This document shows positions 33,025 to 40,818 of a DNA stretch of 64,000 nucleotides, piece by piece (position 1 is the first letter of the stretch; each line of letters opens with the position of its first letter). The stretch comes from Clostridia bacterium (GTDB taxonomy: Bacteria > Bacillota > Clostridia > Oscillospirales > CAG-272): the NCBI GenBank assembly GCA_017482055.1, contig JAFUOH010000010.1, positions 62,001 to 126,000 on the forward strand. The letters are read 5' to 3'. Under the pieces are notes generated by a model, which saw only the letters and a program-made list of their open reading frames with translations, had not been told where the DNA came from and made no database searches. Position numbers and translations under genes: made by a program.

Positions 33025-34356
33025 ATGTCAAAACCCGTTATTGCCATTGTCGGACGTCCAAACGTCGGCAAGAGCACCCTTTTCAACAAGCTCGCGGGCG
33101 AGCGTATATCCATCGTCGAGGACACCCCGGGCGTGACCCGCGACCGCATCTACTATGAGATCGAGTGGAACGGCAGAGCCATGATACTCGTTGACACAGG
33201 CGGTATCGAGCCCAAGTCCGACGATATCATCTTAAAGCAGATGAAAAATCAGGCAGAGGTCGCCGTTTCCACGGCCGATGTCATCGTTTTTATGGTGGAT
33301 GTGACCACAGGTCTCACCGCCGCAGACCGCGATATTGCGACCATGCTCATAAAGAGCCGGAAGCCGTTGATACTCGCCGTCAACAAATGCGACTCTGTCG
33401 GCGCACCGCCTTTGGAATTCTACGAATTCTATGAGCTTGGCATCGACGGCGAGCCGATACAGCTCTCAAGTGTCCACGGTACAGGCTCAGGTGACCTGCT
33501 TGACCGAGTGCTCGAGCTCTGTCCCGCCGATGAGGAAAAGGAGGACGACTCCGATCTTATAAAAGTAGCGGTAATCGGTAAGCCTAACGCCGGAAAAAGC
33601 TCGATCATCAACAAGATCCTCGGCGAAGACCGTCTTATCGTATCCGACATTCCCGGTACCACCCGCGACGCGGTAGATACGAGAGTCGAGAACGAATACG
33701 GAAAATACACCTTTATCGACACCGCGGGCATCCGCCGTCAGTCGAAGGTTGAAGATCGCATTGAGAAATTCTCTGTGCTCCGCGCCAAGATGGCGGTGGA
33801 ACGCGCCGATGTGTGCGTTTTGATGGTAGATGCCAACGAAGGTGTCACCGAGCAGGACGAAAAGATCGCGGGTATCGCTCACGAATCCGGCAAGGCATGC
33901 ATCATCGTCATCAACAAGTGGGATACCCTTGAAACAGAGGACAAGAACACCGTGGAATACGACAAAAAGGTGTACAACGCCCTCTCCTACATGACATATG
34001 CTCCCACCCTCTACGTCTCCGCGAAAACAGGACAGCGCGTAGTCAAGCTGTTTGAGCTTATCAATTACGTCTACAACCAGAACTGCACACGCATTTCCAC
34101 GGGTATGCTCAACGACGTGCTGAACGACGCTACCGCACGCGTTCAGCCCCCCTCCGACAAGGGCAGACACTTGAAGATATACTATATGACTCAGATCGGA
34201 ACCTGTCCTCCAAGCTTTGTTATCTTCTGCAACAATGCGGAGCTGTTCCATTTCTCATATCAGCGATATCTTGAAAATCAGCTGCGCGAGGTGTTCGGCT
34301 TCCGCGGCACGCCGATAAAGCTCATTGTACGCCAGAAAGGAGATAAAGAAGAATGA
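33025..34356 (+). CDS. der: Ribosome-biogenesis GTPase Der (EngA)
   Basis: 443 residues with the tandem G domains unique to Der. G domain 1: GRPNVGKSTLFNKL, DTPGVTRD, DTGGIEP, NKCD. G domain 2: GKPNAGKSSIINKI, DIPGTTRDAVDT, DTAGIRRQ, NKWD. A C-terminal KH-like domain ends with the FGFRGTPIKLIVRQK motif. Der helps 50S subunit assembly. AAAGGA precedes the ATG and plsY overlaps its stop by 4 bases. Confidence 0.97.
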   Translation: MSKPVIAIVGRPNVGKSTLFNKLAGERISIVEDTPGVTRDRIYYEIEWNGRAMILVDTGGIEPKSDDIILKQMKNQAEVAVSTADVIVFMVDVTTGLTAADRDIATMLIKSRKPLILAVNKCDSVGAPPLEFYEFYELGIDGEPIQLSSVHGTGSGDLLDRVLELCPADEEKEDDSDLIKVAVIGKPNAGKSSIINKILGEDRLIVSDIPGTTRDAVDTRVENEYGKYTFIDTAGIRRQSKVEDRIEKFSVLRAKMAVERADVCVLMVDANEGVTEQDEKIAGIAHESGKACIIVINKWDTLETEDKNTVEYDKKVYNALSYMTYAPTLYVSAKTGQRVVKLFELINYVYNQNCTRISTGMLNDVLNDATARVQPPSDKGRHLKIYYMTQIGTCPPSFVIFCNNAELFHFSYQRYLENQLREVFGFRGTPIKLIVRQKGDKEE

Positions 34357-35102
34357 CATTGAACGAACTTTTACAGGACGGTCTTGTAACAAGACTGATC
34401 GCGGGAGATGCAAATGAGATCTCGCTGTGGATAGTCATCGCCCTCTGCATCGTCGGCGGACTCATTTCCTACTTCCTCGGCGGACTCAATTTTGCAATCA
34501 TCATTTCAAAATACAAATTCAAGGACGACATCCGCCGCTACGGAAGCGGCAATGCAGGCATGACCAACATGCTCCGTACCTACGGAAAAGCGGCAGCAGC
34601 GTTTACGCTGCTTGGCGATATGGCAAAGGCGATGGTGTCGGTTCTCATCGGTACTCTGCTTGCAGGCGAAGCAGGCGCATATATCGCGGGCTTCTGCTGT
34701 GTGCTCGGTCACTCTTTCCCCTGCCTCTACGGCTTCAAGGGCGGAAAGGGGATCGTTGTCACCGCGGCAATGCTGCTATGCCTTGAACCGCTGGTGTTCC
34801 TCATTCTGTTCGTGATCTTCGTTCTGCTGGTTGCATCGACCAAATACCTTTCCCTCGGCTCGATAATCGGCATGCTCCTCTACCCTCTTATCTTGAATCG
34901 CCTCTATCCCATTGTCAACGGCGGCGCCTCCGAGGGTGCGGTAGTTGCAATAGTATCAATACTCAACGCTGTGCTTGTAATTTGGCTGCACCGTGAGAAC
35001 ATCAAGCGCCTCATGAGCGGTACCGAAAACAAGTTCAGCCTCAAAAAGAAGGACAAATTTGTGAAGGACGATAAGAAAGATTCCGACAAAGAGGATAAGT
35101 AA
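34353..35102 (+). CDS. plsY: Glycerol-3-phosphate acyltransferase PlsY
   Basis: 249 residues, somewhat longer than the usual 190-210. PlsY transfers acyl from acyl-phosphate to glycerol-3-phosphate at the membrane, starting phospholipid synthesis. Family motifs: RRYGSGNAGMTNMLRTYGK (SGNxGxTN), HSFPCLYGFKGGKGI (GGKG) and KYLSLGSIIG. About five membrane helices. The N-terminus has a roughly 20-residue addition and the C-terminus a lysine/aspartate-rich tail (KKKDKFVKDDKKDSDKEDK). The der overlap and a strong terminator mark the end of the operon. Confidence 0.95.
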   Translation: MTLNELLQDGLVTRLIAGDANEISLWIVIALCIVGGLISYFLGGLNFAIIISKYKFKDDIRRYGSGNAGMTNMLRTYGKAAAAFTLLGDMAKAMVSVLIGTLLAGEAGAYIAGFCCVLGHSFPCLYGFKGGKGIVVTAAMLLCLEPLVFLILFVIFVLLVASTKYLSLGSIIGMLLYPLILNRLYPIVNGGASEGAVVAIVSILNAVLVIWLHRENIKRLMSGTENKFSLKKKDKFVKDDKKDSDKEDK

Positions 35103-35117
35103 TATACATAAAAAATC

Positions 35118-35166
35118 AATTCCCCGATAAAATTTTGATTAAAAATTTTATCGGGGAATTATTTTG
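35118..35166 (+). terminator. Terminator after plsY
   Basis: A perfect 19-bp stem AATTCCCCGATAAAATTTT (35118-35136) / complement (35142-35160) followed by ATTTTGC. Confidence 0.88.
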
Positions 35167-35186
35167 CAAAAACATAAATATATAGG

Positions 35187-35369
35187 TCAATCACTGATTT
35201 CCACATTATCCACAGAGCTTTCAAGCAAAATATTTATAAGCTCGTTTCTTGAACGATTGCTTCTTTTTGCAAGCTCCTCGATTTTATCGAGCGTACCGTC
35301 CTTGATACGAACACTGATAACCTTATACCCATCATCGCCCTTGCGATTTATCTTTATTACGTCTTTCAT
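35187..35369 (-). CDS. Ribbon-helix-helix (CopG/Arc-like) DNA-binding protein
   Basis: 60 residues. The RHH core is visible: strand VISVRIKDGTL, then helices DKIEELAKRSN and SRNELINILLESS. RHH dimers bind operator DNA with the N-terminal strand; many are antitoxins or small repressors. GAGGTGAT precedes the ATG. It is divergent from a DUF6809 gene across about 150 bp of AT-rich DNA. I see no toxin partner beside it. Confidence 0.8.
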   Translation of the reverse strand: MKDVIKINRKGDDGYKVISVRIKDGTLDKIEELAKRSNRSRNELINILLESSVDNVEISD

Positions 35370-35455
35370 TTCAATATCACCTCATACTTATATCATAATA
35401 TATTATTTACAGAGATGATATATTTATTTTGTATTATATTTATAATATGATTATA

Positions 35456-35484
35456 TTGACACTATAGATCATATGTGATATAAT
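35456..35484 (+). promoter_or_regulatory. Consensus promoter and possible RHH operator before the DUF6809 gene
   Basis: TTGACA (35456-35461), 17-bp spacer, TATAAT (35479-35484). The spacer contains the near-palindrome ATCATATGTGAT (35468-35479). Operator role is inference from the neighbouring RHH gene. Confidence 0.7.
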
Positions 35485-35519
35485 ACTTATAGATTATACC
35501 AAAAGGAGACTGTAATAAA

Positions 35520-35792
35520 ATGAGCATATTAGCCGAATTATGGAATGGCACAATAAGACCTGTGGAACGCAATCCATGGAAATCAGAAGATTACACTCGT
35601 ATTTCGCAGGAGATCTTACAAGCGGAAAGCATTTTGGCAAAAACTTTTTCCGTGGAACAGAAAGCTCAATACGAAAGATGTGTATCCCTGATGCTTGACC
35701 GTCAAAGCATCGTCGAGAAAGAAGTATTCGAACAAGGCTTCAAGCTGGGCGTGCAGATCGTGATCGCCGCCACCCGTGAGGACCAACCTTAA
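35520..35792 (+). CDS. DUF6809-type small protein
   Basis: 90 residues, resembling the small acidic family now called DUF6809 in Clostridia (MSILAELWNGTIRPVERN start; GFKLGVQIVIAAT near the end). Function unknown. It has a perfect consensus promoter and AAAAGGAGA SD, so is likely well expressed. Its divergent neighbour encodes an RHH regulator, and a bidirectional terminator follows. Confidence 0.7.
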   Translation: MSILAELWNGTIRPVERNPWKSEDYTRISQEILQAESILAKTFSVEQKAQYERCVSLMLDRQSIVEKEVFEQGFKLGVQIVIAATREDQP

Positions 35793-35794
35793 AC

Positions 35795-35826
35795 AACAAA
35801 AAGCAGCCGTAAGGCTGCTTTTTGTT
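35795..35826. terminator. Bidirectional terminator
   Basis: AACAAAAAGCAGCC (35795-35808) / GGCTGCTTTTTGTT (35813-35826), a 14-bp perfect stem with loop GTAA. Convergent genes end on both sides. Confidence 0.85.
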
Positions 35827-35834
35827 ATAATATC

Positions 35835-36254
35835 TTACTTAAGATCAGCGGAGATCTTATCCATCCAAGCGGTAACAGCCGCTTTTTCTTCATCCTTTAC
35901 GCCGCCGAGGAAAGGCAGACCGCCCTTGATGTAGAGAACCTCTTCGATAACGTTGGTGCCTGCTTCCTTAACTGCATCAACAAGAATCTTCGCACCCTCT
36001 GCAGGTCCGTCGATGATGAACGCTACATTCGCGGTGCGAGCCTTGGTAAGCTCCTTACAGAACAGAATAAGGGGGTTGGGCGCATCCTTGCCTACGGTTG
36101 CGAGGATAACCACAAGACGCTCCTTGTCGCAGGAGTATGCCGGCGGGATCTTATCCATGCAGTTGACCTTTTCGGTTGCATAGTTGGCGGTGATCATATC
36201 GGCAATATTGATAAGCTTCTTCTTGCTTGTCGAATAAAGAACACGCATTTTCAT
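35835..36254 (-). CDS. Small flavodoxin-like protein of unknown function
   Basis: 139 residues from the ATG at 36252-36254 (SD GGAGGAAT 7 bases upstream). The start MKMRVLYSTSKKKLINIADMI is like a flavodoxin phosphate-loop strand-helix, but the usual T/S-x-T/S-G-N-T is replaced by STSKKK, so FMN binding is doubtful. Later strands LVVILATVG and NVAFIIDGP fit an alpha/beta Rossmann-type fold, and GLPFLGGVKDEEK lies near the end. I cannot name a function. The stop codon of a 23-codon upstream ORF overlaps its ATG. Confidence 0.7.
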   Translation of the reverse strand: MKMRVLYSTSKKKLINIADMITANYATEKVNCMDKIPPAYSCDKERLVVILATVGKDAPNPLILFCKELTKARTANVAFIIDGPAEGAKILVDAVKEAGTNVIEEVLYIKGGLPFLGGVKDEEKAAVTAWMDKISADLK

Positions 36255-36322
36255 AGTAAATTCCTCCAATTTCTTCGGCAACAAAATAGTATTCCCGTTT
36301 TTGTTGCCGTGAAAACGGGCAT
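36251..36322 (-). CDS. Upstream ORF (leader peptide) coupled to the flavodoxin-like gene
   Basis: 23 codons from ATG at 36320-36322, encoding MPVFTATKTGILFCCRRNWR plus NLL, preceded by GGAGGA with 6-base spacing. Its TGA overlaps the next ATG as ATGA. The SD of the downstream gene lies inside this frame. Two alternative stems overlap: CCCGTTTT with AAAACGGG, or CGGCAACAAAA with TTTTGTTGCCG. No homologue known; a regulatory role is inference. Confidence 0.5.
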   Translation of the reverse strand: MPVFTATKTGILFCCRRNWRNLL

Positions 36323-36343
36323 CGGATATCCTCCGACACTGAT

Positions 36344-36372
36344 ATTATAGCACAAAATCGGCAAGATTTGAA
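36344..36372 (-). promoter_or_regulatory. Promoter of the uORF/flavodoxin-like transcript
   Basis: On the minus strand TTCAAA (36367-36372), 17-bp spacer, TATAAT (36344-36349). Confidence 0.7.
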
Positions 36373-36378
36373 GTAGAG

Positions 36379-36430
36379 CGGCGAAAAATTATAATTTTCG
36401 GTTACTTCCACAAAATTTCGCCGTTTTTTT
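36379..36430 (+). terminator. Plus-oriented stem-loop with U-tract between two minus-strand genes
   Basis: CGGCGAAA (36379-36386) pairs with TTTCGCCG (36416-36423) and T7 follows on the plus strand. No plus-strand gene reads into it; see findings. Confidence 0.45.
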
Positions 36431-36438
36431 GTATACTA

Positions 36439-38343
36439 TCACAAAATGAAATACTCCACAGCTCCGTCATCAATAATAACCGTATCGCCGCACCTGCCTT
36501 TTCCGAGCAGTCGCTTCGGAGGAGTTTCAAATTCAAGCTCCCATGGTCGTCCGGACAGGTTTGCCACCGCGACAAGACGTCTGCCGCCGTATTCACGGCA
36601 CAGCATAAACTGCGCGGTGTCGCCCGTATCGATTATTTCAAGGCTGCCATCGCTGAACAGCGGTTCATTTCTGCGTATAGCACCTATCTTACGGTAGAAC
36701 GCACCAAGCTCGGCATCCTCCCGCCCCCACACATACGGCATACGATTGAAGGGATCACGTCCGCCCTCCATCCCCGCTTCGTCACCGTAATAGATACAGG
36801 GCATTCCCGGAAACGCCGCAAGCAGTGCCCATGCGAATTTCAGCCGTTTTTTGGCAAGTCGCCTCTGCTTTTGATTAAGCCTGAACCCCGCAAGCTCACG
36901 GTTTGACATATTTTTTGTGCCAACATCCGCAAGCACGGTAAGTATACGCTCGGTATCATGAGTTCCGAGGAAATTCATCAGCACATGGCTGACCGCCTCG
37001 GGGTAGTGCGCCCACAGTTCACGCGAGGTCATACACAGTCTCGTGGAATCACCGCTAAGTACATATTCTATCACCGCTTCCTTTAAGGGATAATTCATCA
37101 CCGAGTCAAGCTGCCGTCCGCGAAAATAACGGCGGCGCTTGTCGTATGCGACCTTGTTGGAAGCGTCCTCCCAGACCTCGCCCAGCACCAATGCTTCGGA
37201 GTTTTCCGCACGTGCCGCCGCTTTAAGCTCGTCGAGAAATACGTCCGAAAGCTCATCCGCAACGTCCAGCCGCCAACCGTCGATACCGCGGCGCAGATAA
37301 TGGCGTATCACGCCCTTCTCGCCGTTTATAAACTCACGGTATGTCGGCTCCTCACTTTTGACAGCAGGCAGTATCTTAACGCCCCACCAGCAATTGTACT
37401 CATCGGGATACTCATCAAAGGAATACCATTTGTAATATTTGGAGCGCTTTGAATTGTATGCCCCGGGACCGTCATAACGTCCGAATTTGTTGAAATATCG
37501 GCTGTCGGCGCCCGTGTGATTAAACACGCCGTCAAGGATAAGCCGCATTCCCCGTGTCTTGCACTCGGAAACAAGGCGGTCAAACGCTTCCGAGCCGCCG
37601 AACATGCGGTCGATCTTCATATAATCGCCCGTGTCATATTTATGGTTGGAAGCCGCCTCAAATATCGGACAAAGATAGAGCGTATCCACGCCAAGCGAGG
37701 CGATATAGTCGAGCTTATCGGCAACACCCCAAAGATTGCCGCCGAAAAATTCGTTGTTGGCAAGTGCGTCGCCGGGCTTTTCAGCATACATCGGCACGCC
37801 GTGCTCCCAGTCGGGATTGCGAACCTTGCCCTCCTCGGGCACAATGGGTCTGCCGCCGTCAAAAAAGCGGTCAACAAATATCTGATACATCATACCGCCG
37901 CGGAATTTCGACGGCACATAAAGCGACGGCTCGTATACAGTGAGCTGCTCGCAGGACACTGCTCCGCCGTCGGCGTTTAACGTGCCGTCACGGTCGGTAT
38001 AAAGCGTGCCGTAGGGGGTGTCGAGCATGAAGGTATAATAGAAAAGTCCACTCTCGCCGTCTGTGCAGATATCGGACAGCGCAAGCACCACCCTGTATAC
38101 ATCGTGCGCTATGTCGAACTCGAAAAGCTCAGCCGTGATCTCGCGGGTGGTCATATCGTCGTCGCGGTAAAGCCTCAGCAATGCCGCGCATGCACACAAA
38201 GCACGCGGCACTCTTACCGAAAGGGTAAGAGTGTCGTCGGATGCAAACGCCCCCGAAAGAGGTGCATCTCCGCGCTTGCTTGAATACTTTTCATAGCTGA
38301 CCTTTATACTTGAAAGGTCACATAGACTGTAAGCGGTCATCAT
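36439..38343 (-). CDS. GH13 alpha-amylase / neopullulanase-like enzyme
   Basis: 634 residues without a signal peptide. An N-terminal beta-domain (about 1-145) precedes the (beta/alpha)8 barrel, as in neopullulanase/cyclomaltodextrinase. GH13 conserved regions: I LILDGVFNHTG, II DGWRLDVADEL (nucleophile D), III LVLGEVWED (acid E) and IV FLGTHDTERI (stabiliser D). It hydrolyses alpha-1,4 (and maybe alpha-1,6) glucans in the cytosol, working with GlgP in glycogen breakdown. The start ATGATGA overlaps the glgP stop by 4 bases. Last gene of the glycogen operon. The exact GH13 subfamily is uncertain. Confidence 0.9.
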   Translation of the reverse strand: MMTAYSLCDLSSIKVSYEKYSSKRGDAPLSGAFASDDTLTLSVRVPRALCACAALLRLYRDDDMTTREITAELFEFDIAHDVYRVVLALSDICTDGESGLFYYTFMLDTPYGTLYTDRDGTLNADGGAVSCEQLTVYEPSLYVPSKFRGGMMYQIFVDRFFDGGRPIVPEEGKVRNPDWEHGVPMYAEKPGDALANNEFFGGNLWGVADKLDYIASLGVDTLYLCPIFEAASNHKYDTGDYMKIDRMFGGSEAFDRLVSECKTRGMRLILDGVFNHTGADSRYFNKFGRYDGPGAYNSKRSKYYKWYSFDEYPDEYNCWWGVKILPAVKSEEPTYREFINGEKGVIRHYLRRGIDGWRLDVADELSDVFLDELKAAARAENSEALVLGEVWEDASNKVAYDKRRRYFRGRQLDSVMNYPLKEAVIEYVLSGDSTRLCMTSRELWAHYPEAVSHVLMNFLGTHDTERILTVLADVGTKNMSNRELAGFRLNQKQRRLAKKRLKFAWALLAAFPGMPCIYYGDEAGMEGGRDPFNRMPYVWGREDAELGAFYRKIGAIRRNEPLFSDGSLEIIDTGDTAQFMLCREYGGRRLVAVANLSGRPWELEFETPPKRLLGKGRCGDTVIIDDGAVEYFIL

Positions 38344-40775
38344 TTAATAGGCTTTATATGCCAAATGTTGTCGGCATATTCACGTATGGAACGATCTGAA
38401 GCGAAGTAGCCCGAGCGTGCTGTATTTATAAGCGACATGCAGTTCCACTTTTCACGGTCGGCATAGTCCTTTATCATGCGCTCATGTACTGCGTAGTAGG
38501 AATCGAAGTCTGCGATGCACATATAGGGGTCTGCCACGCCATGCGCGTACTGCGAGTTGATGAGATACTGCTTGATATCTGTGAAGGAACGTCCGTTAAA
38601 GCCCATATCAAGCGCATCCACCGCCGCACGCAGACGTTCACTGCTTAAATAGTACGCCGCCGCGTTGTATCCGCGCTTCCACAGATCGTCCACCTCTTCG
38701 GTGGTAAGACCAAAGATATACATATTGGGGTCGCCAACCTGTGCATGGATCTCAACATTTGCGCCATCCATGGTACCGATGGTAACGGCACCGTTTGCCA
38801 TCAGCTTCATACAGCCGGTACCGCTGGCTTCCTTACCCGCAAGGGATATCTGCTCTGAGATGTCCGCCGCAGGGATAAGCACCTCGGCAAGGCTGACATT
38901 ATAGTCCTCCATGAACACCACGCGAAGCTTTTCGCGGAGTCTCGGATCGGATTCGATATCCATACCGATATAGGAGATGAGCTTGATAATATTCTTCGCC
39001 ATGTAGTAGCCGGGAGCCGCCTTCGCGCCGAAGATAAAGGTCTGAGGCGTGATATCGAGGTCGGGATTATCTTTAAGCTGTACATACAGGCTGATTATGC
39101 GCAGTGCGTTTAAAAGCTGGCGCTTGTATTCATGCATACGCTTGATCTGCACGTCGAACACCGAATCGGGGTCGAGGTTGATACCCATTTTATTTTTGGT
39201 ATAAATAGCGAAATTCGCCTTGTTCGCACGCTTGATGGCTTCAATGCGCTCAAGCACTGCCTTGTCATCCGCATACTTTGCAAATTCACACAGCGCCTCG
39301 GGATCCTCCTTGTGCCACTTATCACCGATGCATTCGTCGATAAGTGCCGTGAGCTGGGGGTTGGCGTAGCACATCCATCTTCTGTGAGCAACACCGTTGG
39401 TCACGTTGGTGAACTTCGAGGGGGTGTGCTTGTAGAAGTCGTGGAACACGGTCTTTTTGAGTATATCCGAATGGAGCTTTGATACGCCGTTGACGGTGTG
39501 CGAGCCCACCACGGAAAGGTTTGCCATGCGTATCTGACCGTAGCCGAGGATAGACATACGGGAGATTCTGTCCCAGTCACCGGGATACGCCGCCCATAAT
39601 TCGCCGCAGAAGCGACGGTTGATCTCGTTTGTTATGTCGTAGATGCGGGGGAGCTTGATCTTGAAAAGATCCTCATTCCAGGTCTCAAGAGCTTCCGGCA
39701 TAACGGTATGATTGGTATAGGAAACCGTAGCGGTAACAAGTCTCCACGCATCGTCCCAGGAGAAGGAGTAGATGTCGATAAGGATACGCATCAGCTCGGG
39801 TATAACGAGAGCGGGATGAGTATCGTTTATATGGATAGCAACCTTTTCGGCAAAGCCGCCCAGAGAGCCGTAGGTCGTCAGATGGTCGGCAATGATGCTC
39901 TGAAGCGATGCCGACACGAGGAAATACTGCTGTGACAGACGCAGATATTTGCCCTCCATATGGTTGTCGGAGGGATAAAGCACCTTACTGATGGTTGCCG
40001 CGTTGGTACTGTCCTCCATAGCCTTGACATACTGTCCCTGCGAAAACAGATTCATGTTGAAATTCTGCGTATCGCATGCCTTCCAAAGGCGCAGAATGTT
40101 GACCGCCTTGGAATCGGCGCCGGAGATCATCATATCATAGGGTACTGCCTGTATTTCGTCGCCGCCCTCATGGGTGATGGAGCACTTGCCCATCTCCCAC
40201 TTTTCGCTGACATGACCGCCGAGACGGATGGTACACGCCTTATCGTGGCGGGGTACCAGCCACACATCGCCGCCCGGCATCCAGATGTCGGGGAGCTCGA
40301 TCTGATCGCCGTCGATGATGCGCTGCTTGAAAAGTCCGTATTCGTAAAGGATCGAGAAGCCCGTGGCGGGATAATCGAGGGTGGTAAGCCCATCCATAAA
40401 GCAAGCCGCAAGACGACCGAGACCGCCGTTTCCGAGACCGGGATCGGGCTCGAGACCGTAGATCTCGTCAAGCTCGAAGCCCATCTCCGAGAGCACCTCT
40501 CCGTAAATATCGGCAATACCGAGATTGCGGAGGTTATTTTTCAGCGAACGTCCGATAAGGAACTCCATACAGAGATAATATATCTTCTTGCCGCGCTGTT
40601 TTTTGGTATCCTTTTTAAATTCACTGCGCTTTTCGGTGAGGATATCCTTTGCGGAGAGCACAACGGATTTGTAGACCTGCTCTTTTGTGGCTTCGTCGGG
40701 TGTCACTCCGTAGTAACGCGCCAGCTTTGCGGTGATTGCTTCTTTGATCTGTGCTTTGGTGAAATTATTGTTCAT
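38340..40775 (-). CDS. glgP: Glycogen/alpha-glucan phosphorylase
   Basis: 811 residues, full GT35 length. It releases glucose-1-phosphate from alpha-1,4-glucan using phosphate and PLP. Key segments: YLCMEFLIGRSLKNNL, the active-site NGGLGRLAACFMDGL, LPDIWMPGGDVW, the catalytic-site IQVKRMHEYKRQLLN-like sequence FDVQIKRMHEYKRQLLN, and the PLP-lysine motif EASGTGCMKLMANGAVTIGT (canonical GTGNMKFMMNGA, so Asn is Cys here). Reads with glgA 43 bp upstream and the amylase overlapping downstream. Confidence 0.96.
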   Translation of the reverse strand: MNNNFTKAQIKEAITAKLARYYGVTPDEATKEQVYKSVVLSAKDILTEKRSEFKKDTKKQRGKKIYYLCMEFLIGRSLKNNLRNLGIADIYGEVLSEMGFELDEIYGLEPDPGLGNGGLGRLAACFMDGLTTLDYPATGFSILYEYGLFKQRIIDGDQIELPDIWMPGGDVWLVPRHDKACTIRLGGHVSEKWEMGKCSITHEGGDEIQAVPYDMMISGADSKAVNILRLWKACDTQNFNMNLFSQGQYVKAMEDSTNAATISKVLYPSDNHMEGKYLRLSQQYFLVSASLQSIIADHLTTYGSLGGFAEKVAIHINDTHPALVIPELMRILIDIYSFSWDDAWRLVTATVSYTNHTVMPEALETWNEDLFKIKLPRIYDITNEINRRFCGELWAAYPGDWDRISRMSILGYGQIRMANLSVVGSHTVNGVSKLHSDILKKTVFHDFYKHTPSKFTNVTNGVAHRRWMCYANPQLTALIDECIGDKWHKEDPEALCEFAKYADDKAVLERIEAIKRANKANFAIYTKNKMGINLDPDSVFDVQIKRMHEYKRQLLNALRIISLYVQLKDNPDLDITPQTFIFGAKAAPGYYMAKNIIKLISYIGMDIESDPRLREKLRVVFMEDYNVSLAEVLIPAADISEQISLAGKEASGTGCMKLMANGAVTIGTMDGANVEIHAQVGDPNMYIFGLTTEEVDDLWKRGYNAAAYYLSSERLRAAVDALDMGFNGRSFTDIKQYLINSQYAHGVADPYMCIADFDSYYAVHERMIKDYADREKWNCMSLINTARSGYFASDRSIREYADNIWHIKPIK

Positions 40776-40818
40776 TGGCTTAGGTTTCCTTTTAGTTTAG
40801 TATTGCTTTTTTTAATTA

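Noticed and set aside
35187-35792. Toxin-antitoxin call for RHH plus DUF6809
   Set aside because: The genes are divergent, not an operon, and DUF6809 is not a known toxin.
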